Notes: generated from the sequence alone by a model not told the origin. Counted from the stretch's first letter, positions 17,433-26,628 are shown. The stretch: 64,000 bases of DNA from Sorangium aterium (GCF_028368935.1 NZ_JAQNDK010000005.1:558001-622000), one strand, 5' to 3'. Numbers and translations: made by a program.

Positions 17433-18242
17433 TCACGCTTCCCCTTCGGAGACGACGTGGTTTTCGAGCACGCCGATCTTCTCGATCTCGATCTCGACCC
17501 GATCTCCCGGGCGCAGCCAGCGCGGCGGTGTTCGGGCCATGCCGACACCATGCGGCGTCCCCGTGAGGATCACGGTGCCCGGCAGCAGCGTCGTGCTGCC
17601 GCTCAAGAACTCGATGAGCTCGGGCACGCCGAAGATCATGTCGCCGGTCGTCCAGTCTTGCACGCGCTCGCCGTTCAGGAGGGTGGCGATGCGGAGCGCT
17701 CCTGGATCTCCGACCTCGTCCGCGGTGACGAGGCGGGGGCCGAGCGGGGCGAACGTGTCGAACGTCTTGCCGCGACACCACTGCCCGCCGCCGCGCCGGA
17801 GCTGCCAGTCGCGAGCCGACACGTCGTTCGCGCACGTGTAACCGAGCACGTGCTCGAGCGCGCGCGCGCGGCTCACGTTCTTGCACGCTTTGCCGATGAC
17901 CACGGCGAGCTCGCACTCGTAATCGACCTCCTCGCTCGCCAGCTGACGCGGAATCACGATCGGCGCGCCAGGATCCTGGACGGCGTTCAGTCCCTTCATG
18001 AAGACGATCGGGTGCTCGGGGAGCTTGGCCTTGGTCTCTTCGGCGTGCCGGCGGTAGTTCAGGCCGATGCCGAGGATCTGCGTGGGAGCGATCGGGGCGA
18101 GCCTGCGCGCGACCTCCGCACGTTCTTGTGTGACCGTGTAGTGCTCGAAGAGGTCGCCTTCGATGCGCAGGGCCGTACCATCGCCCTGCTCGCTCGCGTA
18201 GCGGGCGCGTCCGTTCGTGTCCAGGTAGCGGATGATTTTCAT
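17433..18242 (-). CDS. Fumarylacetoacetate hydrolase-family, probable 2,4-diketo-3-deoxy-L-fuconate hydrolase
   Basis: This is a 269-residue FAH-fold enzyme. The metal ligands sit in [14 protein letters not shown] and the following Asp region. Other family marks are [44 protein letters not shown] and [16 protein letters not shown]. In the non-phosphorylative L-fucose route this family cleaves 2,4-diketo-3-deoxy-L-fuconate to pyruvate and L-lactate. Its position after an L-fuconate dehydratase and before lut genes fits that reaction. The ATG at 18242 overlaps the dehydratase stop by ATGA. The assignment is by context. FAH members acting on other sugar acids look similar. Confidence 0.8.
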   Translation of the reverse strand: MKIIRYLDTNGRARYASEQGDGTALRIEGDLFEHYTVTQERAEVARRLAPIAPTQILGIGLNYRRHAEETKAKLPEHPIVFMKGLNAVQDPGAPIVIPRQLASEEVDYECELAVVIGKACKNVSRARALEHVLGYTCANDVSARDWQLRRGGGQWCRGKTFDTFAPLGPRLVTADEVGDPGALRIATLLNGERVQDWTTGDMIFGVPELIEFLSGSTTLLPGTVILTGTPHGVGMARTPPRWLRPGDRVEIEIEKIGVLENHVVSEGEA

Positions 18243-19567
18243 GAGCGCTCCGAGAGGTCCTGCCAGACCTGCCCGCCGGGGAACGTGTGCGCCGCGAGCG
18301 AGTCGGCCTTCATGGTGATCGATGTGCCTGGCGCCGTGGGGGCGAGGTAGCGCCCGCCGCGCACCACACAGGGGTCGACGAAGTGCTCGTGCAGGTGATC
18401 GACGAACTCGATGCACCGGCGTTCGAGCGACGCGCTCACGGCGATGTAGTCGAACAGCGACGCGTGCGGGACGTACTCGCACAAGCCGACGCCGCCCGCG
18501 TGCGGACAGACCGGCACGCCGAAGTGCGCGGCGAGCAACAGCACCGCCACGACCTCGTTCACTCCGGCGAGCCGGCAAAAATCGATCTGGCAGAACGAGA
18601 TCGCGCCCGCCTGCATGAACTGCTTGAACATCACGCTGTTCGCGCAGTGTTCGCCGCTCGCGACGCCGATGCCGAGCGGCTCGAGCGCTCGAGCGATCGC
18701 GGCATGCCCGAGCACGTCGTCCGGGCTCGTCGGCTCCTCGATCCACCACGGCCGGGTCGGGGCGAGCCGCCGCACCCACTCGATGGCTTGCTCGACGCCC
18801 CAGCGCTGGTTGGCGTCGATCATCAGCGTGTGCTCCGGCCCGATCATGTCGCGCACGAGCGCCGTACGCCGCAGGTCGTCCCCGAGATCCAGGCCGACCT
18901 TGAGCTTGAAGCGCGAAAACCCCTGCTCGATACCTTCGCGGCACGCGCGCCGGATCTTCTCGTCCGGATAGCCGAGCCAGCCCACGGAGGTCGTGTAGGC
19001 GGGATACCCTTCGTCCAGCATCGCGGCCGCGCGTGCGTCGCGGGTCGGGACGAGCCGATCCAGAGAGCGGCGTGCCTCTTCGGGCGTGAGCGCGTCGCTC
19101 AGATAGCGCCAATCGACGAGCTCGACGATCTGTTCGGGGCTCAGCTCCGAGAGCAGCTTCCACAGCGGCTTCTGCTCGAGCTTGGCCCACAGATCCCAGA
19201 GCGCGTTGACGACCGCGGCGGTCGCCAGGTGCATCACGCCTTTGTCCGGACCGAGCCAGCGGATCTGGCTGTCGCCCGTGAGCAGCTTCCAGAATTCACC
19301 CGGTGAGCTCGTGAACGCGGCGATCGGTTTGCCCACGACGAGGTGGCGAAGCGCGTGAATGCCCGCGACCACCACCTCGGTGCCCCGGCCGATGGTGAAC
19401 GCCAGGCCGTGGCCCGTGACACCGTCGCGACGATCGGTCTCGATCACGACGTACGCGGCGGAATAATCCGGATCGCGGTTGGTCGCGTCCGAGCCGTCGA
19501 GCGTAAGCGACGTCGGGAAGCGCACGTCCGACACGCGGACATCCGTGATGATACCCGTCCAAACCAT
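18239..19567 (-). CDS. L-fuconate dehydratase (enolase superfamily)
   Basis: This 442-residue enzyme matches L-fuconate dehydratase end to end. The N-terminus [24 protein letters not shown] is diagnostic (shown in part). The KxK base motif lies in [10 protein letters not shown]. Metal ligands are in [19 protein letters not shown] and SGEHCANS, and the HxG region is [13 protein letters not shown]. The enzyme dehydrates L-fuconate to 2-keto-3-deoxy-L-fuconate. The start is the ATG at 19567, 17 bp after the SDR gene. The neighbouring enzymes make the next two steps, so this is the central member of the operon. Confidence 0.93.
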   Translation of the reverse strand: MVWTGIITDVRVSDVRFPTSLTLDGSDATNRDPDYSAAYVVIETDRRDGVTGHGLAFTIGRGTEVVVAGIHALRHLVVGKPIAAFTSSPGEFWKLLTGDSQIRWLGPDKGVMHLATAAVVNALWDLWAKLEQKPLWKLLSELSPEQIVELVDWRYLSDALTPEEARRSLDRLVPTRDARAAAMLDEGYPAYTTSVGWLGYPDEKIRRACREGIEQGFSRFKLKVGLDLGDDLRRTALVRDMIGPEHTLMIDANQRWGVEQAIEWVRRLAPTRPWWIEEPTSPDDVLGHAAIARALEPLGIGVASGEHCANSVMFKQFMQAGAISFCQIDFCRLAGVNEVVAVLLLAAHFGVPVCPHAGGVGLCEYVPHASLFDYIAVSASLERRCIEFVDHLHEHFVDPCVVRGGRYLAPTAPGTSITMKADSLAAHTFPGGQVWQDLSERS

Positions 19568-19584
19568 GGTCCGTCACGCCTCCG

Positions 19585-20346
19585 TCATTTGCCTGCGGTC
19601 CAGCCGCCGTCGATCGACAGGCAGCTGCCGGTCACCATCTCCGAGGCGTCGCTCGCCAGGTAGAGCGCGGCAGCGGCGACCTCGTCGGGCCGCACCATGC
19701 GGCCGGTCAGCTGCGTGGCAGCCATCTCCCGGTACGCGCGCTCGGGATCGGGATACGCCGCGATGCGCTGCATCACGAACGGCGTCTCGACGCGGCCGGG
19801 GCAGATGCAGTTGAAACGCACGCCGGTCCCGGAGTGGTCGAGCGCGAGCGCCTTGGTGAGCCCGACGACGGCGAACTTGGTCGTCGTGTAGGCGAGCCGC
19901 TCGCGCACCGCCACGAGCCCGGCCACCGACGCCATGGTGATCACGCTGCCGCGGCCGCGCTCGAGCATCGCCGGTGCCCACGTCTTGGTGCCGTTGAATA
20001 CTCCGCGCACGTTGACCGCGTACAGGCGATCGAGATCGGCCGCGGCCGTGCCGAGCAAATTCCCGACGTGCCCGGTCCCCGCGTTGTTCACCAGCACGTC
20101 GACCGGTCCGGTCCGCTCTCCGAGCGCGGCCATTTCCGACTCGGCGGCGACGTCGGCCCGGGCCGCCTCCGCACGCCCGCCGCGCTCGCGGATCGCGCGC
20201 ACGGCCGTCTCCGCCCCTGTCTCGTCGTGATCGACCACCCAGACGAGAGCCCCTTGCGCCGCGAACAGCTCGGCGATCGCGCGGCCGATGCCCGACCCGG
20301 CGCCGGTCACGAGCGCAGTCTTTGCGTCGAGACGAAAGGGGGTCAT
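19585..20346 (-). CDS. SDR, probable 2-keto-3-deoxy-L-fuconate dehydrogenase
   Basis: This is a 253-residue classical short-chain dehydrogenase. The cofactor motif is TGAGSGIG (14-21), NNAG is at 87-90, and the catalytic residues are Ser140, Tyr153 and Lys157. Asp at the end of beta-2 (VVDHDE) favours NAD over NADP. The C-terminus has the typical LASDASEMVTGSCLSIDGG. As the first gene of the fuconate operon it probably oxidises 2-keto-3-deoxy-L-fuconate to the 2,4-diketo acid. That substrate is inferred from context. No strong Shine-Dalgarno precedes the ATG at 20346. Confidence 0.85.
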   Translation of the reverse strand: MTPFRLDAKTALVTGAGSGIGRAIAELFAAQGALVWVVDHDETGAETAVRAIRERGGRAEAARADVAAESEMAALGERTGPVDVLVNNAGTGHVGNLLGTAAADLDRLYAVNVRGVFNGTKTWAPAMLERGRGSVITMASVAGLVAVRERLAYTTTKFAVVGLTKALALDHSGTGVRFNCICPGRVETPFVMQRIAAYPDPERAYREMAATQLTGRMVRPDEVAAAALYLASDASEMVTGSCLSIDGGWTAGK

Positions 20347-20372
20347 GGGAGGGTGGAATCCAGGTTGCGTCC

Positions 20373-20399
20373 GCCTGGCGGCCCGAGCGGCCGCCAGGC
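20373..20399 (-). terminator. Perfect 11-bp hairpin between GH62-2 and the fuconate operon
   Basis: GCCTGGCGGCC and GGCCGCCAGGC pair perfectly around a CGAGC loop, 39 bp downstream of the GH62-2 stop and 27 bp before the SDR start. It lacks a U-run, so it may be a leaky terminator or a processing site that lets part of the GH62-2 transcript continue into the fuconate genes. No separate operator copy precedes the SDR gene. Confidence 0.6.
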
Positions 20400-20438
20400 T
20401 TACCGGGGTGGTAAAACCACAACTGGAGGGGAGCGGAG

Positions 20439-21707
20439 CTACTTCTGGAGCGTCAACATCCCGAGCCTGTAGGGCAATTTGCCGTAATCACCCCCGACTT
20501 TCGGATCTCTGCCCTGGTAGAGGAACCGCAGGTCGCACGGGTCGATGGTCATCTTCTCGTCGTGCCCGGAGCGGATCAGCTCGCCGTGGCTGATGTCGTC
20601 GCTCCAGTCCTGGCCTTCGTAGGTCACGTTGGCAGGGCCGGCGAAAGGGTTCTGCTTGGTGTCCGCCAGGGGAGCCCAGGGGCCGTCGAGGCTCTCGGAC
20701 GTCCACGACCTGAAGAAGCGAGGGCTGTTGTCGTACGCCTCCACCATGAGCAGGTACTTGTTCGACCCATCCACCTTGTAGACGTTGCTGGCTTCGAACA
20801 GGAGACTCGCGCTGGGGGCCGACATGACGGTCTCGTAACCGTCGTAATTCGGGAACTTGTCGATGCTGACCTTGGAGCGGTAGAGCTTTCCGTCGTCCCG
20901 CGAGAAGAAGAGGTAGCAGTTTTTGTCGTCGCAGATGTTCCAGAAGTCCAGCGCGCCGTTCGGCTCGCCTCGGAGCAGCCCTTGGGGCCGACTCCAGCCG
21001 TTCATGTTGTTGATGTCATCGTTGGTCGAGTACCGGCCGTTCCACTGGTAGATGAGGTACCACTTTTTGTGCGGCTGGAAATAGAAGACCTGGGGCGCGA
21101 CAGTGCTGCCGGTGGGCCAGCTCGCCATGTAGTGCTGCTCAGCGGCGTTCGCCTGAGGGATGTCCGTGAAATTCGAGTACATGGACTGCCATCCGCCGTT
21201 GCCCGACGTGGTGTCGAACACGGTGGCAAACACGTGGTACTTGTTCTCGAAGAACACGATCGTCGGGTCCTTGACGGATGCCCAGCTGCGGCCGGCAGGC
21301 GGCTTGGGGCTGATCACCGGAGGCCCCGACTTCCACTTGAACGTGGTGGGCAAGTCGCAGGTCGGCGGGGAGCCGCCTGCGCCTCCACCACCGTCCCCTG
21401 GATCGCCGCCGCTCCCCGAGGCCGACGTGCTCCCGCCGGTACCCGTCGTACCGCTTCCCCCGCTCCCGACGGAGCTCGACGTAGCAGTGCTCCCGCCGGT
21501 GCCCGTCGTACTGCTGGCGCCCGTCGTACTGCTGGCGCCCGTCACCGGATTCTCCGAGCCACCCGTCCCATCAGGGGAGGGCTGGTCGTCGGTCGTGCCG
21601 CCGCTGCAGCCGGCGAGCGCCGCGAGCACACAGCCGAGAGCAGAGAGACGAAGGAGGGAACGGCACGGAGCCAGAGCGTGGCAGGGCAAATCGAGGTGAG
21701 TGATCAT
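20439..21707 (-). CDS. GH62 alpha-L-arabinofuranosidase, copy 2, lipoprotein
   Basis: This is a 422-residue paralogue of the 15225-16535 protein. It shares the signal peptide (LLRLSALGCVLAALAGC), a Ser/Thr/Gly linker of different length and an almost identical GH62 domain (LPTTFKWKSGPPVISPK, DDISHGELIRSG). Differences include SGNGGWQSMYSN near the N-terminus of the domain and the loss of a short GQMGNTL-like segment. I place the start at 21707 by alignment with copy 1 and AGACTAGCATG context. An in-frame upstream extension is unconserved. The duplication includes the leader and promoter. Divergence is concentrated in the linker. Confidence 0.93.
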   Translation of the reverse strand: MITHLDLPCHALAPCRSLLRLSALGCVLAALAGCSGGTTDDQPSPDGTGGSENPVTGASSTTGASSTTGTGGSTATSSSVGSGGSGTTGTGGSTSASGSGGDPGDGGGGAGGSPPTCDLPTTFKWKSGPPVISPKPPAGRSWASVKDPTIVFFENKYHVFATVFDTTSGNGGWQSMYSNFTDIPQANAAEQHYMASWPTGSTVAPQVFYFQPHKKWYLIYQWNGRYSTNDDINNMNGWSRPQGLLRGEPNGALDFWNICDDKNCYLFFSRDDGKLYRSKVSIDKFPNYDGYETVMSAPSASLLFEASNVYKVDGSNKYLLMVEAYDNSPRFFRSWTSESLDGPWAPLADTKQNPFAGPANVTYEGQDWSDDISHGELIRSGHDEKMTIDPCDLRFLYQGRDPKVGGDYGKLPYRLGMLTLQK

Positions 21708-21845
21708 GCTAGTCTCCAGAGGGATGCCCAATCGGGCCATCGAGCTCCTCAGAGCCCGACCGCCAGGGTGAACGCGCATGAGGACGAGAAGCCGGGGCGC
21801 ATGACGGCCTACCCAGGGCAAAGCAGAAGGATACCCGGAGACCAA

Positions 21846-21874
21846 ATTGTGAACGTTCACATTGTCGTCGTCAA
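21846..21874 (-). promoter_or_regulatory. Promoter with embedded palindromic operator, copy 3 (GH62-2)
   Basis: On the minus strand TTGACG (21869-21874), a 17-bp spacer and CACAAT (21846-21851) carry the perfect palindrome TGTGAACGTTCACA (21848-21861). Sequence similarity to the copy-2 region extends through the ~140-bp leader, consistent with duplication of the whole transcription unit. The operator differs from copy 2 only at the inner positions. Confidence 0.75.
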
Positions 21875-21967
21875 TCAAAAACCGGCGCGCGGTCCATCCT
21901 CGATCCCGATGGGGGCGCAGCGGCGGCCGGCGGCGGTGTCACAGGGACGCAGACTGGATTCTTCCCG

Positions 21968-23383
21968 TCACGCCGCCGCGCCGGCCATGCCGGGGAGCAG
22001 CGACGGCCAGCTGCGGGGCGGCTTGAACCGGTGGGTCGGCGCGGGCCCGTCGACGACGTGCTCGACCTCGTCGAGGCGACTGCCAGGGAGCAACACCCCG
22101 CCCAGCGACGCCCGCACGAGCGGTATCCGCGCCGGATCGAAGCCCATCACCTGCGAGGCGATCGCGTCGACGAGGCCCGGATCGAACCCGCCGATCAGGA
22201 GCCCTGCGCGCACGGGCGTCGCCCCGAGCGGCCCTTCGCCCTCGCCCGCGACGATGCCGTCCACGATCGTCAGGTACCGCCGCTGCGGCTCCCCGCGCAG
22301 CGCGCCGCCGCGGTCCGCGAAGAAGAGGATGCGGTTGAGATCCAGGATGGTCCGCCAGAGCGTGTCGTTCCCCTCCCAGCTGCCGTCGATGACCTTCGGC
22401 GGCGCCCCGAGCCGCGGCGCGCGCGCGACGAGCGAGTGATCGCCGGGGAGCGGGAGCCGGCTGAGCTTGTTCTCCACCGCCTCTCCGAGACCTTGAGGCC
22501 GATCGAACTCGTCGCCGCCGACCGATGGATCGCCCTCGGTGAAGTGCGGGAGCCAGTACTTCTCGTTCGTCAAGCCGATCACGCTCTTCAACGACAGCGT
22601 GATACCCGTCTTCTTGTGCGTCTTCAGCTTGGGGAGGTTGATGACGACATCCGCGTCGAGCAGCGTCTGGGGAATGCTGTATTCGTGCCGCTGCCCCGTG
22701 TGGTGCGGCACCGGCGTCGCGTAATGGCTGCGGTGGAAGCGGAGCGCAGCGCCGCGCGGGGCGCCCGCGCCGGCGAAGAAGCTGTTCGAGCCCAGATCGA
22801 CGACCCGGTAGCCCCGCGGATCGCCGGGCAGGCGGCGGCGGAGGAGCAGGCCGAGGTTCCACGAGCGGCCGAAGCGGCGCACGTCGTCGAGCGCGAACAC
22901 AGGCGCGATCCGGAAATACCGCAGGTCGATGAAATCGACGTCATGCCCCTGGGCCTTCAGGTGATCGATGACGTCGAAGATGCCGAGCGGGCCGGCGACC
23001 TTCTCGATCTCGCAGCCCTCGACAGGGGAGTCGACGACGCGCACCCTCCCGCGCGGGCCGGCGGCGCGGAGCGCGTAGTCGAGCACGGGCCGGAGCAGCG
23101 AGCCGTGGGTGCTGGAGGCGGCGAGCCGCTCGCCCGTGATCTTCTGGTGGAGGTTCTTCGAGGAGACGAGGTTCGGCTTGACGACGACGCGGTCCCCCGG
23201 CGCGATCAGGTCGCCGAGCGGGTTCCACGCGGGCGTGCCCGCGCGGGCCGCATCGAGGCCGAGCCGGCGGAAGAGCGCCTCGACGGCCTCGTAGACGGCG
23301 CCCGGCGGGCCGTAGGGCGCGCTGCCCCCGTAGCTCACGCCCGGCCGAGAGACCGTCACCACGCGGCGGCTCGTCGCTGTCAT
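21968..23383 (-). CDS. DUF362-family protein
   Basis: The 471-residue protein matches DUF362, a family found near ferredoxin-like proteins and with unknown chemistry. Recognisable segments are GDRVVVKPNLVSSKN, VVDSPVEGCEIEKV, DADVVINLPKLKTHKKTGITLSLKSVIGL and LLIGGFDPGLVDAIASQVMGFDP. No Fe-S Cys cluster is present, so it is the domain-only form. It starts 12 bp after the stop of the GT2-PaaK fusion and is surely in the same operon. The neighbours suggest a role in making or modifying an exported glycan or activated acid, but this is inference. Confidence 0.85.
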   Translation of the reverse strand: MTATSRRVVTVSRPGVSYGGSAPYGPPGAVYEAVEALFRRLGLDAARAGTPAWNPLGDLIAPGDRVVVKPNLVSSKNLHQKITGERLAASSTHGSLLRPVLDYALRAAGPRGRVRVVDSPVEGCEIEKVAGPLGIFDVIDHLKAQGHDVDFIDLRYFRIAPVFALDDVRRFGRSWNLGLLLRRRLPGDPRGYRVVDLGSNSFFAGAGAPRGAALRFHRSHYATPVPHHTGQRHEYSIPQTLLDADVVINLPKLKTHKKTGITLSLKSVIGLTNEKYWLPHFTEGDPSVGGDEFDRPQGLGEAVENKLSRLPLPGDHSLVARAPRLGAPPKVIDGSWEGNDTLWRTILDLNRILFFADRGGALRGEPQRRYLTIVDGIVAGEGEGPLGATPVRAGLLIGGFDPGLVDAIASQVMGFDPARIPLVRASLGGVLLPGSRLDEVEHVVDGPAPTHRFKPPRSWPSLLPGMAGAAA

Positions 23384-23395
23384 CGGGGCCCCCGG

Positions 23396-25642
23396 TCAAG
23401 CGCCCGCGCCGTTCGGGCCGGGCGCGAGGATCTCGGCCGGCGCGGCGCGCTGGAAATCGACGTTGAGGCGCGAGACGCTCGCGAGGTGCTTGCCCGTGCG
23501 GACGAGCGCGATGTCGTCGGCGAACTCGACGTCGATGCGCATCCGCTCGCCGAGGTGATGGCGGAACGTCGCCAGCACCTCCTCCAGGACCTGCTGCGAG
23601 AACCGCCCGCCCTTGACCACGCGGAACGTGATGGCGTCGCGCTCCTCCTGCACCACCTGGAAGCGCTTGATCGCGTAATCGAACTCCTTGAGGTAGTGCG
23701 CGAAGAACGTGCCGGGCAGATAGCGTCCGTCCGTCCCCCGGATGATGGACTGGACGCGTCCCTCGATGCGGCCGACGCGCGGCGCCCCCCGGCCGCAGGG
23801 GCACGGCGCGGACGGGGAGATCGCCTCGGCGAGATCGCCGATGCGGTAGCGGACGAACGGCATGCAGAAGTTGTTGAGATCGGTGATCACCACCTCTCCG
23901 ATCTCCCCCGGCTCGGCGGGGCGCCCGTCGCGCAGGACCTCGACGATGTACCCCTCGGCCACCACGTGGTGGCCCTCGTGCGCGTCGCACTCGTACGCGA
24001 TGCCCGAGAACTCGCGGCTGCCGTACTTGTCGAAGACCTTGCAGCCGAACGCCTCCTCGATGAGCCGGCGGCTCGGCAGCGGCAGCGTCTGCGCGCTCGA
24101 CATGATCGCGCGCGGCCGGGCCGCGACCTTTCCGGTGCCCTTGACGTAATGGGCCAGGAAATCGAGCGCCTCGGCGTAGCCATCCATGAGCACCGGCCGC
24201 GCGCCGGCGATCCTCGCGATCATCTCTCCCAGGTTGTCGTCGGAGAGCTCGAAGATCGGGATGAACGTCCGGTTCGACAGGACGGCGTCCGCGCGCTCGC
24301 GGGCAGCCTGCCACTTCGTCATGCCGATCGTCTGGTGCCAGAGCCGCACCGTGGGGTCGCCGAAGCGGTAGCCCGTCCACTCCTGGGCCCGGAGCGTCGC
24401 CGCCCAGCGGAACTCGAGCTGAGCCCGGTCCGCGTAGCAGACGAAGGGCTCGCCGGTGGAGCCGCTCGTCGTGATCTTGAGGACCTGCGACTTGTCGTGG
24501 TTCTCCGACATGATGTCGAAGTAGATGTGGCGCCGGATATCCGCCTTGGTGAGGAACGGCAGCTTGTGGAGGTCCTCCTGGCCGCGGATGTCCTCGGGCC
24601 GGAGCTTGAGCTCCTGCATGCGAGCGCGGTAGTAGGGCACGTTGCGGTAGCAGTGGCGGAGCAGCCGCCTGAGCTTCTCGTCCTGGAGCTCGCGGGTCTG
24701 CGCCGGCGTGAGCCACTGCGTCCTGCGCAGCGTCTCGTAGTAGTGCTCGACGTCGCGCGTGATCATCCAGTGGGTGTGGTTGAACGCGGCCAGGTACGCG
24801 CGCCACCGCGCCGTGGAGAGCGGATCGCGCTCCGGCGAGCGGTCGACCACCGGATTGCGGCGGAGATACTGGGTGGCCACGTCCGGCGGGATCCGGTCCA
24901 CGCGGTACTCCCACGCGGCCTTGCCGAGGTCGTAGAACGACTTGGCCACGGCGCGCGCCGCCGCCTGATCGAGGAAGGAGACGCCCTGCCGCCGCTGCTC
25001 GAAGAGCGTCTCGATCTCCTTGTAGGAGTAGCCCTTGGCGTGGGCGGCGACCAGGATGAAGGACTGCCAGTAAAAATAGCTGCCCTTGTACGTCAAGAGA
25101 TCCTGGAACACCTCCCGGGCGCACATCACGAAGCCGCTCTTGTTGTCGTGGAGCGACATGCCGAAGGTGGTGTTCAAGAGGTGGTTGAGCCCGCGGCTCA
25201 GGTGGTACCGGCGGTCCCTGCGGCGCCCGACAGCGCTCCTCCAGCCCTGGACGACATCGACGCTGTGCTCGTAGAGCTCGCGCCGGAGGCGCAGGAGGTC
25301 CTCGGGCTGGTACTGGAGATCGGCGTCGATGGTGGCGACGAGCTTGCCGCGCGCGGCGGCGGCGCCGGTGCGCCACGCCGCCGTGATGCCGCGGTTCTGC
25401 GGGTGGAAACACCCCACGACGAGCCCGGGGTGCGCGGCCATGAGCGCGCGGATCGTCGTGGCGGTGCCGTCGGTCGAGCCGTCGTCGACGAGGATGAGCT
25501 CGCCCGTGAGCGCCCCCTCGCGGAAGACGCCGAGGATGCGGTCGGTGAGCTCGGGGATGTTCAGCTCCTCGTTGAGGCAGGGCACGAGGACGGAGAGCTC
25601 GATCGGCGCGTCCGGAGCGAGCTCGGTTCGGGGTTCGGACAT
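23396..25642 (-). CDS. Fusion of GT2 glycosyltransferase and PaaK/CapK-like adenylate enzyme
   Basis: This is a 748-residue two-domain protein. Residues ~1-240 are a family-2 glycosyltransferase of the DPM1 type: LSVLVPCLNEELNIPEL, LVDDGSTDGT (52-60) and DAD at 106-108 as the metal/nucleotide site, without a C-terminal membrane anchor. Residues ~330-748 match phenylacetate-CoA ligase/CapK proteins: TTSGSTGEPF is the phosphate-binding loop, with DKYGSREFSGIAYEC, VITDLNNFCMPFVRYRIGDLAE and CPCGRGAPRVGRIEGR. PaaK-like enzymes adenylate carboxylic acids, and CapK members sit in polysaccharide clusters. The two activities in one chain suggest coupled sugar transfer and acyl activation. Confidence 0.88.
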   Translation of the reverse strand: MSEPRTELAPDAPIELSVLVPCLNEELNIPELTDRILGVFREGALTGELILVDDGSTDGTATTIRALMAAHPGLVVGCFHPQNRGITAAWRTGAAAARGKLVATIDADLQYQPEDLLRLRRELYEHSVDVVQGWRSAVGRRRDRRYHLSRGLNHLLNTTFGMSLHDNKSGFVMCAREVFQDLLTYKGSYFYWQSFILVAAHAKGYSYKEIETLFEQRRQGVSFLDQAAARAVAKSFYDLGKAAWEYRVDRIPPDVATQYLRRNPVVDRSPERDPLSTARWRAYLAAFNHTHWMITRDVEHYYETLRRTQWLTPAQTRELQDEKLRRLLRHCYRNVPYYRARMQELKLRPEDIRGQEDLHKLPFLTKADIRRHIYFDIMSENHDKSQVLKITTSGSTGEPFVCYADRAQLEFRWAATLRAQEWTGYRFGDPTVRLWHQTIGMTKWQAARERADAVLSNRTFIPIFELSDDNLGEMIARIAGARPVLMDGYAEALDFLAHYVKGTGKVAARPRAIMSSAQTLPLPSRRLIEEAFGCKVFDKYGSREFSGIAYECDAHEGHHVVAEGYIVEVLRDGRPAEPGEIGEVVITDLNNFCMPFVRYRIGDLAEAISPSAPCPCGRGAPRVGRIEGRVQSIIRGTDGRYLPGTFFAHYLKEFDYAIKRFQVVQEERDAITFRVVKGGRFSQQVLEEVLATFRHHLGERMRIDVEFADDIALVRTGKHLASVSRLNVDFQRAAPAEILAPGPNGAGA

Positions 25643-25724
25643 GGTGTGTTCGCCTATCTTGCCTTGAAGGAGACACCGCAGCAGGGCGAGGGGCGGCCCG
25701 GGCGGCCCGGGCGCGCCGGAGCGC

Positions 25725-26405
25725 TCACCGGGGGACGCAGCGGAAGCACGCGCGGATCGGCAGCGCGCCGTGCGGCGCCGCGCGGCGCTCGGTCACGCGG
25801 AAATGGCGGTCGAGGAGGCGGCCGAACTCGTCGGGAGTCCACTGGTGCAGGTGGTACGCGTCCCCGCCCCACTGGATGCGATCCCGCAGGAGGTAGCCGA
25901 CGGGCGTGCGGCGGACGATGCCCTTCAGCCGCGCGATGAGCGGGTCGTTCGGCACCGTGATCGCGGCCACGCCGCCGGGGCGCAAGAGGCGCGCGATGGC
26001 CGCGAGGACAGCGGCGGGATCCACGGTGTGCTCCAGGACCTCGGTGCAGACGATGCGATCGAAGCTCGCGGCGGGGAGGTCGAGCTTGTCGACCTCGCCC
26101 TTGAGGAAGCGGGCGTCGTAGCCCGCGAGGTTCTTGCGCGCGGTGCCGAGGAAGACATCGGAGACGTCGATCGCCGTGATGCGGGCCCGCGGGAACATCC
26201 GGAGCACGTGCCCGCCGCCCGAGCCGACCTCCGCGAGGTCGAGCCCGGCGCAGTCGCCGAGCATGCCGCGGATGATGGCGAGCCGCTCGCGCTCGATGAG
26301 CCGGATCGGCAGCGGGGCGCGGTCGTAGTAGTCGTCGATCGGGTGCTCTCGGGCGAGGCGGTCGTTCAGCGCCTCCACGTCGATGTCGCCGGCGGCGTTC
26401 GCCAT
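25725..26405 (-). CDS. Class I SAM-dependent methyltransferase
   Basis: This is a ~226-residue methyltransferase of the UbiE/Methyltransf_11 type. Motif I is LAEVGSGGGHVLRMF, the acidic motif II region is ARITAIDVSD, motif III is FDRIVCTEVLEHTVDP and motif IV is LLRPGGVAAITVPND. The C-terminal region contains YHLHQWTPDEFGRLLDRHF, often seen in methyltransferases acting on cell-surface or lipid intermediates. I use the ATG at 26405. Upstream ATGs at 26417 and 26441 are possible. It is the first gene of the three-gene operon, 82 bp before the GT2-PaaK fusion. Confidence 0.85.
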   Translation of the reverse strand: MANAAGDIDVEALNDRLAREHPIDDYYDRAPLPIRLIERERLAIIRGMLGDCAGLDLAEVGSGGGHVLRMFPRARITAIDVSDVFLGTARKNLAGYDARFLKGEVDKLDLPAASFDRIVCTEVLEHTVDPAAVLAAIARLLRPGGVAAITVPNDPLIARLKGIVRRTPVGYLLRDRIQWGGDAYHLHQWTPDEFGRLLDRHFRVTERRAAPHGALPIRACFRCVPR

Positions 26406-26628
26406 GGCCGGGCCCATAGCACGGGGGCGGCGGAGCCTCACCCCGGCGACCGCTCGGCGCCCGCCGATGTGACCGCGCGGTCATCTTCCGACGTGAACGT
26501 CGAGGCGGCGATCCGCCTGGTCGCCGCCGTGGTGGCTCCCTGGTCGTGTGAGAGGCCGCTGACGGTGCGGTGCAGCGCGCATCGAGCAGGTCCGCCGGGA
26601 GACGCTGTTGAGCACCCCCGGACGCATC

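Noticed and set aside
22031-25939. A plus-strand open frame of ~1300 codons opposite DUF362 and GT2-PaaK
   Set aside because: It is a mirror frame of two well-supported minus-strand genes and has no motif.
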